This document shows positions 1 through 10,984 of a stretch of 64,000 nucleotides of DNA, piece after piece. The notes beneath the pieces are model-generated. The model was not told the origin of the DNA, ran no database searches, and saw only the letters and a list, made by a program, of their open reading frames with translations. The number at the start of each line of letters is the position of its first letter. Positions within the stretch are counted from its first letter, which is position 1. The position numbers were made by a program, and so were the translations under genes. Source of the DNA: Cacajao melanocephalus (Eukaryota > Chordata > Mammalia > Primates > Pitheciidae); the NCBI GenBank assembly GCA_963573385.1, contig CAUYLG010022275.1, positions 40,474-104,473 on the forward strand. Reading direction: 5' to 3'.

Positions 1-304
1 GAAAGCAAATGTCAGGGCTACGTGGTTCAGTTCCCTGGCTATCCTCTACAGCTAACTGGAAAGTCTGGAGAGCTTGCTGTTATATGAACTAAGAAAGTAT
101 TTCATCATAAACTTTCCCAAAGTTACTGAGATACTCATCAGATTGAGGGGGTACAGAATTGAAGCTCCTCCCTGTTTCCTAGGGCAACACAAATCCATTT
201 ATCCTCAGTTGCTTTCATGGATCATAGCTTGAACTTTCGCAGTCCTCTATCTGGATCAGCCCTTAATCACATAAGTGAATGATACCATATCGCTAACACT
301 TCTG
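1..304. other. No recognised feature
   Basis: AT-rich, apparently single-copy sequence. No long open frame and no repeat family that I recognise. It ends at the 92-bp tandem duplication. Confidence 0.4.
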
Positions 305-490
305 TTAAAAAGTAGCCTGCTTATTCCAAGTCTTTTTATTTGCTCACTGGGTAAATAACACTGGGATATCTCCCTGATTCCCTGGGTCATTCTTTATAAA
401 AAGAATGCCTGCTTATTCCAAGTCTTTTTATTTGCTCACTGGGTAAATAACACTGGGATATCTCCCTGATTCCCTAGGTCATTCTTTATA
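305..490. repeat. 92-bp tandem duplication, two copies
   Basis: Copy 1 (315-406) and copy 2 (407-490) start with the same GCCTGCTTATTCC and stay aligned at a 92-base period for 84 bases. I count a single difference (CCCTGGGTC against CCCTAGGTC). Both copies are preceded by TAAAAAG (305-311 and 397-403), which may be the microhomology that seeded the duplication. The high identity suggests a young event compared with the old repeats around it. It is not transposon-like: no terminal repeats and no A-tail. Confidence 0.9.
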
Positions 491-939
491 TTTACCCTGG
501 GCCTTCCTCCTTCCCAACCATTTTCATTGTCTCATGATTTGGCTCCCAAGCACCTAAAATCTACTCACTGGTTTAGAATCTTCTGACTTATGTAACATAT
601 TATGTGTCTGTCCCTTATACGTTATTGGAATGGCAGCATATGGCTCAATTCTAAAACATCATTCATGCTCACCCTGCAATCTAGTCCTATAAGTCTATTC
701 TTCACTTTGACAAATCAAGCTTTCATTTTCCTCTCAAGCAACTCTGTGGCTACTCAGAGCTGTTATGAGGCCCCCTGAGCCAGTCTCTTGGCAACCTCTT
801 CTGAGGAGAGGCTGCCAAAAATCCAAAGAGCCTCTGCTCATCTGCAAAGGGAGCCTTGGATGGACATCAAAAGAATAGGGCTTTAAAGGCTTAATTTTTC
901 TCCTCTACTTTTGTCTACTCAATGTTTTGTTTTCCTTTT
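491..939. other. No recognised feature
   Basis: Non-coding sequence with no open frame of note and no repeat that I recognise. It ends at the antisense L1 3' end. Confidence 0.4.
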
Positions 940-1245
940 CTTCTTAATTTTAAAATATTTAATTGACAAACAAAGATTGCATATATTCAAGTTGTACAAT
1001 GTGATGAGTTGATATATGAATATAGTAGTTAAAAATCATAATCAAATTAATTAACATATCCACCACCAACCACGCTGTACATTAGATCCCCAAAACTTGT
1101 CCATCTCATACCTGAAAGTTTGTACTCTTTGATCAACATGTCTCCATTTCCTTCTCTCTCCAGCCCCTGGGAATCATCATTCTACTCTCTGTTTCTGTGA
1201 GTTCAACTTTTTATGATTCTACATATTAATAAAATCATGTATGAT
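940..1245 (-). mobile_element. Old L1 (L1MA/L1MB-like) 3' UTR fragment, antisense
   Basis: Read on the minus strand this is an L1 3' UTR. The plus strand shows the reversed hallmarks in order: TTTAATTGACAAACAAAGAT, GTTGATATATG, AATTAACATATCCACCACC, CGCTGTACATTAGATC, CTTTGATCAACATG, CAGCCCCTGGGAATCATCAT and TTCTACTCTCTGTTTCTGTG. No coding part is left. Subfamily is judged by eye only. Confidence 0.75.
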
Positions 1246-1398
1246 ATTTGTCTTTTTTCAATTTTTCTAAATTTTTATGATGGACTATTCCAAACATATA
1301 ATCAAGAAAGTAACTTATGTTAGTCATGTTCCCATTACCCAGATTGAAGTATTATCACTTCATGGCAATTATGTTTTTCTGTTTCTGTGCTGTTAGCA

Positions 1399-1594
1399 CA
1401 GTAGCCCTTCACCACTTATTAATTAAAATTGATTAAAATGAAATACTATCAAAAATTCAGTTCCTTGACTGCACAAACCATATTTCAAGTGCTTAATAAC
1501 CACATGTGGTGAGTGACTACCATTTTGGACAGTGAAGCTCTACAAAACAGTTGAACATTTCCATCACTGCAGAACAATTTATTAGATAGCGCTA
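1399..1594 (-). mobile_element. Non-autonomous hAT-type MER element, minus orientation
   Basis: Carries the pattern of a common hAT-Charlie-type MER: AATTCAGTTCCTTGACTGCA, then CATATTTCAAGTGCTTAATA and CACATGTGGTGAGTGACTAC, and ends near ATTAGATAGCGCTAA, a decayed form of the usual ATTGGACAGCGCTG terminus. A second copy lies in the opposite orientation at 19412-19552. I am not certain of the formal family name. A clean 8-base target duplication is not visible. Confidence 0.65.
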
Positions 1595-1780
1595 ATCTAC
1601 ACCCAGCCCTCTTCCCCCACCATAGATTATTTGAACCAAATCCCAGGCAATAACAAGTAATCTAAATGTAACACTAAGAAGTTAACAATATAGGCTGAAT
1701 GATACTGAATGTGTAGTTGACATGGTTACAAGCAAAAATTTCTTAAAGTATGTGTATAGATAGATATATGCATAAATTGC

Positions 1781-1812
1781 ATGTGTGTGTATATATGTAT
1801 ATATATATATAT
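1781..1812. repeat. TG/TA microsatellite
   Basis: Alternating TG then TA dinucleotides, interrupted once or twice. Confidence 0.85.
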
Positions 1813-3599
1813 GATTTATGGTGGCTCTCAATCTGATTAATCTGATTAAGGTTAATTCTTCTCCAAATTCAAGAATTACTCCCTTAAAAAGATATGTGGT
1901 CACTTAATAATTAAAAATATGAGACACTTTAATTGCAAAGGCCACTGTAAAACTAACCTTATAAATATGGAATAAGGAATTTATTCATAGAGATAAACTT
2001 CTTATACATATCTTACATCTCTTTAACTTGTTAGAATGTAGATGAGTGCCTGGGTTTTTCATCTGTTATATGATAGTGTATAATTGAGGAGGATGTGGAG
2101 TGAGGTGAGACATGCTTATCAGTGTGTCTTTGTATTGATTAGGTTAAGATTTAGAAAAGTGGAGACTTCCTCAGGCTTCTTTCGTGGTAACTGTGTTCAG
2201 CTTCATTCCTTTATCCATCCATTCACCCATTCATTCATCCAACACCTACTTACTAATAGCACCAGCCATGTGCCAGGAACATAAGTTCTTGGATTTGATT
2301 TGGATAAGAGATGCTCTCAGCTTTTGGTGAAACTTCACCTGAAGTGCAAATTTGGCTCCTGGGACAGTTAGTATTGCTGAGGATAATTGTGTCAAAGACC
2401 AGAGACAAGATAAGAGAGTTTTCTTAATTTAACAACAAAATGAGTATATAACCAATACTTACTCTAAGGCAGAGCTTGTACTAGGTGAACCCAACAGATG
2501 AAATTATTTTCTCATACAGATATATGCCCACATCCTCATTCTTAGAGTTGGGGGAAGAACTGTCTCTCAGTGTACGGTAAAAATGATGTGGTAAGAATGA
2601 GAAGGTGGGATTACAGTTACACACATATGCTGTGACTCCACTTTTTTCATCTTCTGCCATCCTCTCAAAATTGAAGTTTGCCTATTTCCCTTTACATATG
2701 CTTTTCCAGGACCACAGCCCAAGTGCCCATGAAGTCAATTACAGAAGGAGCAATCCCCAGCTGCAGCTGGAATGTCTCTCATTGAGCATCCCTGACCTCT
2801 TCCAGAAAGTGCTGGTCTCTGATTTCCTCTGGTCTCTCTTAAACTAACAGGCTCCATCACAAGAGCTGGGACGAGTATTCCCTTCCACTCCAGTTGCAAA
2901 TATCTGCCAAGTGTATCTGCATCTCTACACACTCGGCACATATTCCCCACTGAATTCTAGCACATCAATCATTTTTGAAGTGTTTACTGCAAAATCCTTC
3001 ATAAACATTTCACTGTGAAACTTATTGTGGCAAATTTCTCTCTCTTTACTCCTTTCTCAGCTGTGGAAACATGTAGAAGCTCTCTCATTTGAAAAATTCA
3101 TTTGGAAGAAACAAAAACAGTCTTGGTAGTTGATGCTTGAAACTGTCATTTCACATTATTCTTAGCATTTCAAGATTTTTTTTTCTTTTTGGGTGGGGAC
3201 AAAAGCCTCTGGGTAGAGAAATGGGAGCTAGGGAAATTGACCTTGACTTGTTAGCATTTGGTGGTTTAAGAATCACTATACTCACAAAATCTGAAAACAA
3301 AATTCTTTTATGAAGTTGAAAAATATTAGTTGATCATTTGGCCTGTGCCATGCCCTGTGCTAACTATTAGGTATAAAATATTGTGTGACATAAACATGTT
3401 CCCCACTGTAGTCGTGATTATACTTGAATACCATTCCAGTAAAAAGGTAGGGGAATTAATAAGACAGTAGGTAAGTCTAAAGAGACTGTGTGGAAGACAG
3501 ATTATAAGAATAAAGTCAGATAAATAAAGCATTTAAAACATTTAGGACAGTGCTTACCACATACTTAACTTTTTGTAACTATTACCTGTTGTCTAGGGG
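1813..3599. other. No gene; weak ancient-repeat traces
   Basis: No coding region is supported. 2211-2285 has CATTCACCCATTCATTCATC followed by CATGTGCCAGGAACA, and 3330-3480 has a similar 'catttggcctgtgccatgccctgtgct' type run. Both recall a very old dispersed repeat that is clearer at 12895-13250. The short open frames at 2084-2284 and 2605-2847 have no recognisable domain and are treated as chance. Confidence 0.4.

Positions 3600-3629
<30 letters not shown>
3600..3629. repeat. (TG)n microsatellite
   Basis: About 15 uninterrupted TG units. Confidence 0.95.
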
Positions 3630-3633
<4 letters not shown>

Positions 3634-4180
3634 TGAGAATTCCTTATTCAAATTATTTCTTTTCTACTGTTCTCCCTTTAGGTCCAAATTATTCAGTTAA
3701 ATTGACCACTACACAGTCTCCACAAATTTGTGGTTTGATGCAAAGGACCCAGTCATCATTTTCACTCATTTGAGATTTGTATTTATCCTAAGTGGCCCTC
3801 ATGGATTTATTTAAACTAGCAATATCTGCCAACGTTTTAAATAGTGACATGATTTCTCCCATAAAATCTTCTAGACTAAATGACCCTTATTGTGATTTAA
3901 TGCTACAAGAATCACTTAAATAATTTTTGATGTTATTCAATTATCTCCACAGTAAATACAGTCCAAAAGCTAAAAAATGAAATTAGCTTGGTGCCCTGAT
4001 ATGCTATAAATATAGACTGCGAACTCACATTCCTTTAGGAGCATACAGGCCTTATTCCGTATATATACCGGGAAGCTGAATGGCATTTAGAATGCTGCCA
4101 AATAACTTAATGAGCTCAACTTGTTACGGAGATATTGAGTTATGCCAATATATTGGAAGAATATAAAATTTCATACAATG

Positions 4181-4433
4181 TTTTATTTTTTGAGACAGGG
4201 TCTCACTCTGTCACCCCGACTGGTATGCAGTGGCTCAACTTCTGCCTCCCAGGCTCAAGTGATTGATTCTACTCACCCCGGCCCATATGCTCCTGTACCT
4301 GGGACTACAGGCACGACACCATGCCCAGCTAATTTTTGTATTTTTAGTAGAGATGTTGCCCAGGCGTCTCCAACCCCTGGGCTCAAGCCTCCCAAAGTGC
4401 GGGGATTACAAATGTGGGCCACTGCGCCCAGCC
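4181..4433 (-). mobile_element. Alu SINE (AluJ-like), antisense, internally deleted
   Basis: Begins with a short T-run and TTTGAGACAGGGTCTCACTC, runs through TGCCTCCCAGGCTCAAGTGA, CTAATTTTTGTATTTTTAGT and CCTCCCAAAGTGCGGGGATT, and ends CACTGCGCCCAGCC. This is Alu read backwards. It is diverged and shorter than the usual 280-300 bases. The 129-codon open frame at 4142-4531 is this Alu plus its flank and is not a gene. Confidence 0.92.
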
Positions 4434-4529
4434 AAAAAACATCTTTATTATTGTTTAGTAGCAACAATCATAAAAGAACCACAAAACCTAGAAGTCAGAA
4501 GACAAGAAGATTACCTGATTTGACCATAT

Positions 4530-4740
4530 AAAAATATATAGTGTACTTGGGATGGAGGAGGAGGCACAGAAAAGTGTGCATAGAATATAATTCTAAAGGG
4601 CACATAATCTATTAACACTGGCTACCCCTGGGGGATGGGAGAGGAATGATAAAGAAATTTTATATTTTAGTTTTTATATTTATATATCACGATCAAATAG
4701 AAATGTAATATTTTGTAATTACAATAAATGTAATTATTTT
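4530..4740 (+). mobile_element. Possible old L1M/HAL1 3' end
   Basis: CACTGGCTACCCCTGGGGGA followed by a T-rich run of TTTTATATTTTAG type and an AT-rich tail resembles the end of old L1M/HAL1 elements. Weak match. Confidence 0.35.
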
Positions 4741-7465
4741 CTAATAATGTCTATTTTCTAATCCTGTGGCAGGGGTGCTGACTAGGTGTGCTGTGCTTCC
4801 TAAGTCAGAGGCCCTTGTAAATGACTTCACACTTCTACAGACTGGTCTTCCTAATGACGTAAGTTAAATATGTCGGAATTGTTGGTATAAAGGGTGGCTT
4901 CCTATGTCCTGGCAGGCTTTCACCCAAGGCAAGCAAATTACCAAAATCAACAAACCTCCCTTGGAACCGAGAGGCTGTGTTCACTGAAGCGTTCCATTCT
5001 GCAGCCTGATGTCCTCTAGTCTTCTCTGCTGAGAATATATCCTTTGAGGTTATCACAGTAACCTGAAGCTTCTCTAAGATTTACGTGTGACATTTTAACT
5101 GTTTGTCAAACCCAGCCCTCTGAGTTTTATAGAATCAAAGAGTATGTAGATTAAAATCACTGGTGCAAATATAAAGAGTGTCAGGTATATATGCCACACA
5201 GAATCCATTCACTACCTAATAATTGCTTACACTTTTCTGTTTTTATGCCAAAATGGGTAATAAATCACATGTAAAAGATCTGAGAGACCCCATCTTTGAT
5301 GCCAAACTGTTTACTTTAGGAAAGAACTACATAGCTAAAACTTAATACTTAAAGGTAAGAACTCTAAAATCAAATGTAGTATTGTATTTTAAGACTTAGC
5401 TCAAATAGTTAAACTATGATAGACTAGCATAACTAGAAATTTTCTAAATAGTATGATTTTTTTTCTTTTTAATTTTTAAAATTAACCAAAAGTAATTAAA
5501 TCTGGGGATATAAACCCTCACAATTTTAAGGAATAAATTTCAAAACTAAACCTTATAAAACTGGTACACAAAGCCAATAATAAGTTTTAAAAGACAAAGT
5601 CCAAAAAAACTGTAGGTTGGTCACAATACAAACAATAAAACTATTATTTAGGATCATAAACTAAGAACATGTATCTTTCAACTCGAAGTTGCTCTTAGTT
5701 CACTTGAAGTAAATTTGCTGACTGTAAGTTCAACAATCCATGGGATGATCTAAGAGTAGAAAATACTGTTTCAATACATATTCCTCTAAAGTGACTTTAT
5801 GAGGTGCAAAAAGTATCTATGGATGTCACATAGATAAATTGTTGTCTCCTTAATTTTGACTTTTGAAAATATTTCTGAAAGATTCAGCAGAAAAGGTACT
5901 CAAAACAGCAGTCATCCAATCTGCCAATAGATGAAAGCTTTAAAGATTAGTCTGTTAATATATTAAAAATAACCATTTAAAGTTGTATTGTTTCACAAAT
6001 TTATTATTTATAGTGTATCTAAATTTTTCAAACTGAGTGGTATAATTTGCTTTTGATGCTAGCTTTTTATTACACAAACCACATATTGCAGGAACAAGTG
6101 TTCTCCTATAGAAATACATACATTCTTGACTAATTTTAACTCTAGAAAATGCATAATGTAAGATGCATTGACATTAATAATTTAATAATTCTTAATGCCT
6201 TTGATAATTAAAGAATAATTTAAGAACAATGATATAAGAAATAATAATTCTTAATGCATTTAATAATTCTTATGTCACACAGCATCTTCCATAAAATTAT
6301 GTTTTAGAGCTCTGTGTCTTTTTTTTTAGCTTTTTACTGCCAATAAATAGCATAATCTTTAGCTATCCTCATATTCTAATTTGTCTTCAACAGTAGCATG
6401 TTGATTAATTACTCTATTTCAGAGTACAATAATTATGCTTTATTTTTGGTAAAAATGGAAATAAAATCACATACGATACACATATATTGTACCATAAGCC
6501 TTGAATAATTCCTTTTTATAATAAAATGTGAAAAATATAAAATACAATTAGAAAGCTTTATTTAACCAATACCTAACTCATTTATTTTCTAGAATCACAG
6601 ACTATCAAGGAAGAAGAGACTTATAACCCATATGTTCTACCCCTGATTCTGTCATTAGCCAGATCAGTGACCTTGAAAATATTGATTACTTATCTATAAA
6701 ATTGGATTGTTAAACTAGACAATGTGTGATTTTCAATTCAGTGCACTTTCTTATAACAGACAATGGGAGCAATTCCAGAATTTGAGGCATCCAAGTTAAG
6801 GCTTAAACCATGAGAAGCTATAGTTTTAATAGTTTGTAATCATCCAGATGGTTCAATTTAGTAGGTGTACCTGATCTGATCTTAGCTTGTTTACCATGTG
6901 AAAACTGTAGATAATTAGGCTTCTAATATATATTCCCCAAATTATTTTTTGTACTGGCTCATGTTAACAGTGAAAAACACTGGACTTTGACTAATATCAT
7001 CTTGGTACTCAAGCATAAGCAATTTCAACAATTAGAGAGATTTGTTTTAAAAGTATGATCCTTAATATATCTCATATTCTTTAAATCTTTAGAGAGATTG
7101 ATAGATACATACACACTTATATAATATGTATGTTGCCCGTGGGCTCATGGGCTTATGTGTATATTTGTGGGGTGTGTGTGTGTATGTGTGTGTAGAAAAA
7201 GAGAAGGAGAGAGAGAGAAACAGAGAAAAAGAAAGATGAGAAAAAGAGAAGAAAATGAGGGATTAAGGAATTGTTCAGGAGTATGTGTTTAGCAGTGCTG
7301 AGGAAAGGAATCTTTTTTCTAAAAAGTTTTCACCAATATAATATCAGTAACTGGAATAACTCAAAAACCTCTAGAATATATCTTGACGGCAATATTTTAC
7401 ATGGGCTTCTCTCAGAGGAGGCCAAATTACACAAAACCTGAAGTTTTATTTCTCAATGAATAAAC
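4741..7465. other. No gene recognised; AT-rich, low-complexity patches
   Basis: Mostly AT-rich unclassified sequence. 4850-5050 is richer in CpG than its surroundings and holds an ATF/CREB-like TGACGTAA (4855-4862). 6150-6275 is a cluster of AATAATTC/TTAATGC words. 7171-7193 is GT-rich and 7193-7262 is a purine-rich (GA)n stretch. Confidence 0.4.
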
Positions 7466-7466
7466 A

Positions 7467-7625
7467 GGTGGGCTTTGGAGTGAGAAATTATAAGCTGGGC
7501 AACTGGGAAATTCCCTAAATTTTTCATGAGTTTAAATTTCCTCAATTACAAAATAAAGATAATAATAATGATAATATTAATAAGAATAGTAATGCCCATT
7601 TCATAGGGCTGTTTGACAATACCAT
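7467..7625 (+). mobile_element. MIR SINE (diverged)
   Basis: Follows the MIR consensus order: GGGCTTTGGAGTGAGAAATT, a degraded ACTT..CCTC core, TTTCCTCAATTACAAAATAA, then AATAATAATGATAAT and CATTTCATAGGGCTG. Confidence 0.65.
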
Positions 7626-7933
7626 TAGGCAATGTGTAGTTAGGCACCACATACTACTTGGTGTTAGTTTTCTTTGAAGAAAGTGTGAAATCAATTTGCA
7701 TATGATAAACTTACAACCCATGTTTAAACATAATATATAATTAGGCCGTTTTAATCATGTTGACCTTTATGTGGCCAAATGTAAATATCTCCCTATAGCC
7801 CTGCTACTCCTTTACTCAAGTCAGCTCTGCTGAATTTTGTGTACTTTCTTAAATAAGTAAATTAAACATTTGGGTCAACCAGTCCAATGATGAGAAAAAT
7901 ACCAGACAATGAAATTAAACAACATTCTAAAGA

Positions 7934-8009
7934 ATACTTTGTTTCATGACCTTCCACTTTGGAAGAGTGCTGGCTTTTCCAAAGTGCAAGGTCATGAAAC
8001 AGAAAGTAT
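7934..8009. repeat. Near-perfect hairpin, about 31-bp stem, 12-base loop
   Basis: Arm 7941-7962 is the reverse complement of 7979-8000 with one mismatch (7954 with 7987). Pairing continues inward at 7963-7965 with 7976-7978, one pair being G-U, and outward at 7934-7940 with 8003-8009 after a two-base bulge (8001-8002). The loop is 7965-7976 or so. It does not match the MADE1 palindrome or any repeat I know. In RNA form it would be a pre-miRNA-sized hairpin of about 76 nt. Nothing in the sequence shows that it is transcribed. Confidence 0.9.
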
Positions 8010-8084
8010 GAGAAACTCACGTGCTAGAGGAGACTAGGCATGGTAACTAAATGCAACACCCTAGGTTGGATTCATGAACAGAAA

Positions 8085-8315
8085 AAGACTGATTCCATTA
8101 GTGGAAAACCTGTTGAAACCTGAATAAAGACTAGTTTAGTTAATAAGATTTTTACCAATGGTAAATTTCCTAGTTCTGATGACTGCACCATGATAATGGA
8201 AAATATTAACATTTGGTGAAGTTGGATGAAGAGCATGAAGAAATCTCTGTACTCTCTTTGCAACCTTTCTGTAAACCTAAAGTTATTTCAAAATTTAAAA
8301 AAAAATTAAAAAATT
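8085..8315 (+). mobile_element. Old L1 (L1ME-like) 3' end
   Basis: Ends with the typical old L1 series: GAAGTTGGATGAAGAGCATG, ATCTCTGTACTCTCTTTGCA, ACCTTTCTGTAAACCTAAAG, TTATTTCAAAATTTAAAA and an A-rich tail. Only the 3' UTR is present. Confidence 0.7.
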
Positions 8316-10089
8316 GGGTGAAATCTGAGAGCTAACACTTCTTATAAGTTCTCTGGCCTTTGCTACTAGTCTCCATGTCCTTTCTCCCAAATCTTTGCAT
8401 CTGGTCTCATCCCACAACATAAGGCTTTCCGCACTGTCTCAAACTCACCTATGTTCTTGCTTCTAAACCAGCAAGCCAAGTAAAATGATTAAACATATTA
8501 TACCTACACTTAACTATGTGCATCTTCTTAGGTTTCAAATAAGTGGCAAAAATAGAAAATTTAGGGTTCAGGGACTGTCAGTGTTGTTGGACAGAACTCA
8601 TTCCAGCTAAGTTCTAAGAATACAACATTTTTTTGTTACTCTAATAAATTAACCAGCAATGACAGTTTTGTGGCAATTAGGTTATATAAACTTTTCCCAT
8701 AAAGACACATCATTAGGTTATATTTTTAAACCTCCATATGTCACCCGAACTTAGGCAGAAAGAAACATGGAATGCAATCTTTATGACAGATTTTCTTAAA
8801 TTCTCCAGTTTTCCCATTTATCTTGACATTTTGTTGAAATTTTAATACTCTACACTTTGGCATTTGACAAGTTTGCTTCAACTAGCTTTGTTAAGTGGGA
8901 GCATATGTTTTTAAATGGCAAACTATGTCCCCCTCTTTTTTTTATGTGAGAACTGTGGGTCAATTTAATGAGACAGATTTTTAAACAATCTGTGATATCA
9001 AAGACGGGTTAGTAGGCTATGCTCTTTACAAAACAACTTGCTTTTAACTTCTTTAATCACTGAGATTTTCTCCTGGGTGGTGGGAGCAGGTGATAGTCGG
9101 ATGTGAAATATTTCATGGGTGGAATAAGGCCTTGTTCTATTTGAAATACAAATTCTGAATTCTCATATGGATTAGAAAACATAACATCATCGCCAAAAAA
9201 GAGCATATATATTAGCATTAGGAATCATGCCCAGAGAGAAAGTGGGGACAACAAATTAAGAAATCTTTCTTTTCTTCTATATGCAAAATGTAAGTGTTTA
9301 AACATGTTTTATTATTCCTCCAATTAAAATGATAATAGGTACTGACCCACAGAAGTTGGCTGCAGATATCAACAAGATGTAATGGAAAATTCTGCTTTTC
9401 TAGGACGTTAAAGGCAAGAAACAAATGAAAACAAACCACAAAACCAGGAGACTCAGCATTTGCTGATGGATCCTTAGTTGCCTCTAAGAAGGGACTGATT
9501 GACATTATGTTCTCACACCAGGGAGCATCTCCTAGCCCTGTAATCTATGCCAAGCCTTCTGCTATCTGTGCAGCACCTCAAGACTACTGCAGAAAAATTG
9601 ACATCAGGATTGGTTACAAGATTTGTGGGTGCAGAATTAAAATGTGGGGTCCCTTGCTCATAAATTATTAGGAATTTCAGAACCCTGACAGCAGAACATT
9701 CATTTGAGGCCCTTCTCATCATGGCCCCTGTGTTCCTGTCCAGGCCTCATGCCCATGGAGCCAACCCTGCTAAGATCCAATTCTAAGGGAATACAGAGCT
9801 GTGCTCATAGCTTATTTCTGTTAGACACAATATGTTTATCTAGGACCTTGACAGATATTCTATATGATAGTATTTATGATTCTCCTTTCCTCTTCTTCAT
9901 ATGGAAATGATCAAATAGCTAAGTAAACAAGAATAATCATAATATTTTGAGCTAAAGAATATCTAGTGACTTTCTGGAATAATGCTTCCATCCTTTGAAG
10001 AAATTAATTGAAGTCTGGCATTTGTCAGTGGCTCAGACTCAGGTCTCATGACCCCAAAGCAATGCTCCTTCAGTAACAAAATGGTGCAA
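8316..10089. other. No gene; one probable unclassified repeat
   Basis: 9500-9790 contains GATTTGTGGGTGCAGAATTA, AATGTGGGGTCCC and CATGCCCATGGAGCCAACCC. I associate this word order with a dispersed repeat but cannot name it. Open frames at 9218-9505 (minus) and 9704-9910 (plus) show no known domain. The rest is unclassified. Confidence 0.35.
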
Positions 10090-10318
10090 GAGAGGTTGTT
10101 AATGGCTCAGGCTTTGGAACCAAACAGCCTGGGACCAAATTCAGACTCCATCACTCTGTGTAACCTTGGGCATGTTGTTTAACTTCCCTATGCTTCACTT
10201 TCCAGATCTGGAAATGGGGCTACTAATAGTACTTTACAGGATTAAATTAACTATTTCATATACGCAATTCAAAACACTGACTGGCACATAGAAAGTGTTT
10301 AAGAGATGTTAGCTATTC
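10090..10318 (+). mobile_element. MIR SINE, nearly full length
   Basis: GGCTCAGGCTTTGGAACCAA, CACTCTGTGTAACCTTGGGC, TTTCCAGATCTGGAAATGGG and CTGGCACATAGAAAGTGTTT occur in MIR order, ending with GTTAGCTATT. This is the most complete plus-strand MIR in the window. Confidence 0.88.
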
Positions 10319-10849
10319 ATAGTTCATGCTTCACTTACAGAAACAGCTGTTTCTGAATGTCTATAGATAATCATTTTGATTAGTAGGTGAAATGAAAGCT
10401 AAGTTAGAGATTTAAGTAAATCTACAGCTAGTTAAGTAAGTTCATAAAAAATTTATTAATGGGTTGATATTTATGTGACAGAGTCCCTTATTCTTATATA
10501 TCATTCAAAGTTTTTATTGACAATTCAGATAAAATGTATGTAATATGGTAATAAAATGTGCTAACAGTACAATTCTTGGAGGAAATTCTTTTAATTGAGA
10601 TGTAGAAATGACTGCCAGGAGGACCAAAGTAAACAAGATTAAATTTCATACAGAGATCTGGTTTTTAAAATAAAAACATGAAAGATATCTTGTTAAAAAT
10701 TTGACTGAAAGCTCATGAGAAATCACAGAATACTTGATTTCACAGAAATAAGCATAACAAACAAGTTGCATTAATAGTGTATACAGCAAAGGAAAGGGTA
10801 ATAGGGCCATGAAGAACTGGTAAAGTATAAGATTTCTCTATATATTCCT
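10319..10849. other. No gene recognised
   Basis: AT-rich. The stretch immediately before 10850 may belong to the hAT element that follows, but I cannot align it confidently. Confidence 0.35.
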
Positions 10850-10980
10850 TTTTATAACACTTTAAAAATGTAAACACACACACACACACACACACACACA
10901 TTTTTAGCATGTGGGCAGTACAAAAAGGCCATAAGCTGGATTTGGCTTATGACTCATAGTTTGCCAACTATGGTCTTAAC
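10850..10980 (-). mobile_element. hAT (Charlie-type) terminal fragment with (AC)n expansion
   Basis: CACTTTAAAAATGTAAA precedes an (AC)n tract (10874-10900). After it come GGCCATAAGCTGGATTTGGC and CATAGTTTGCCAACTATGG, decayed forms of the GGGCCGGATTTGGCCCG...TAGTTTGCCGACC end of hAT-type elements. The microsatellite has grown inside the element. Confidence 0.6.
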
Positions 10981-10984
10981 ATTC

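Noticed and set aside
305..490. Possible CRISPR-like repeat
   Set aside because: Only two adjacent copies with no spacers, in a eukaryotic genome; it is a simple tandem duplication.
4142..4531. 129-codon open frame
   Set aside because: It is the antisense Alu plus flanking DNA; Alu-derived frames of this size are common and nothing supports an exon.
7941..8000. MADE1 mariner palindrome
   Set aside because: The size is similar, but the expected MADE1 ends and the poly-T/A core are absent.
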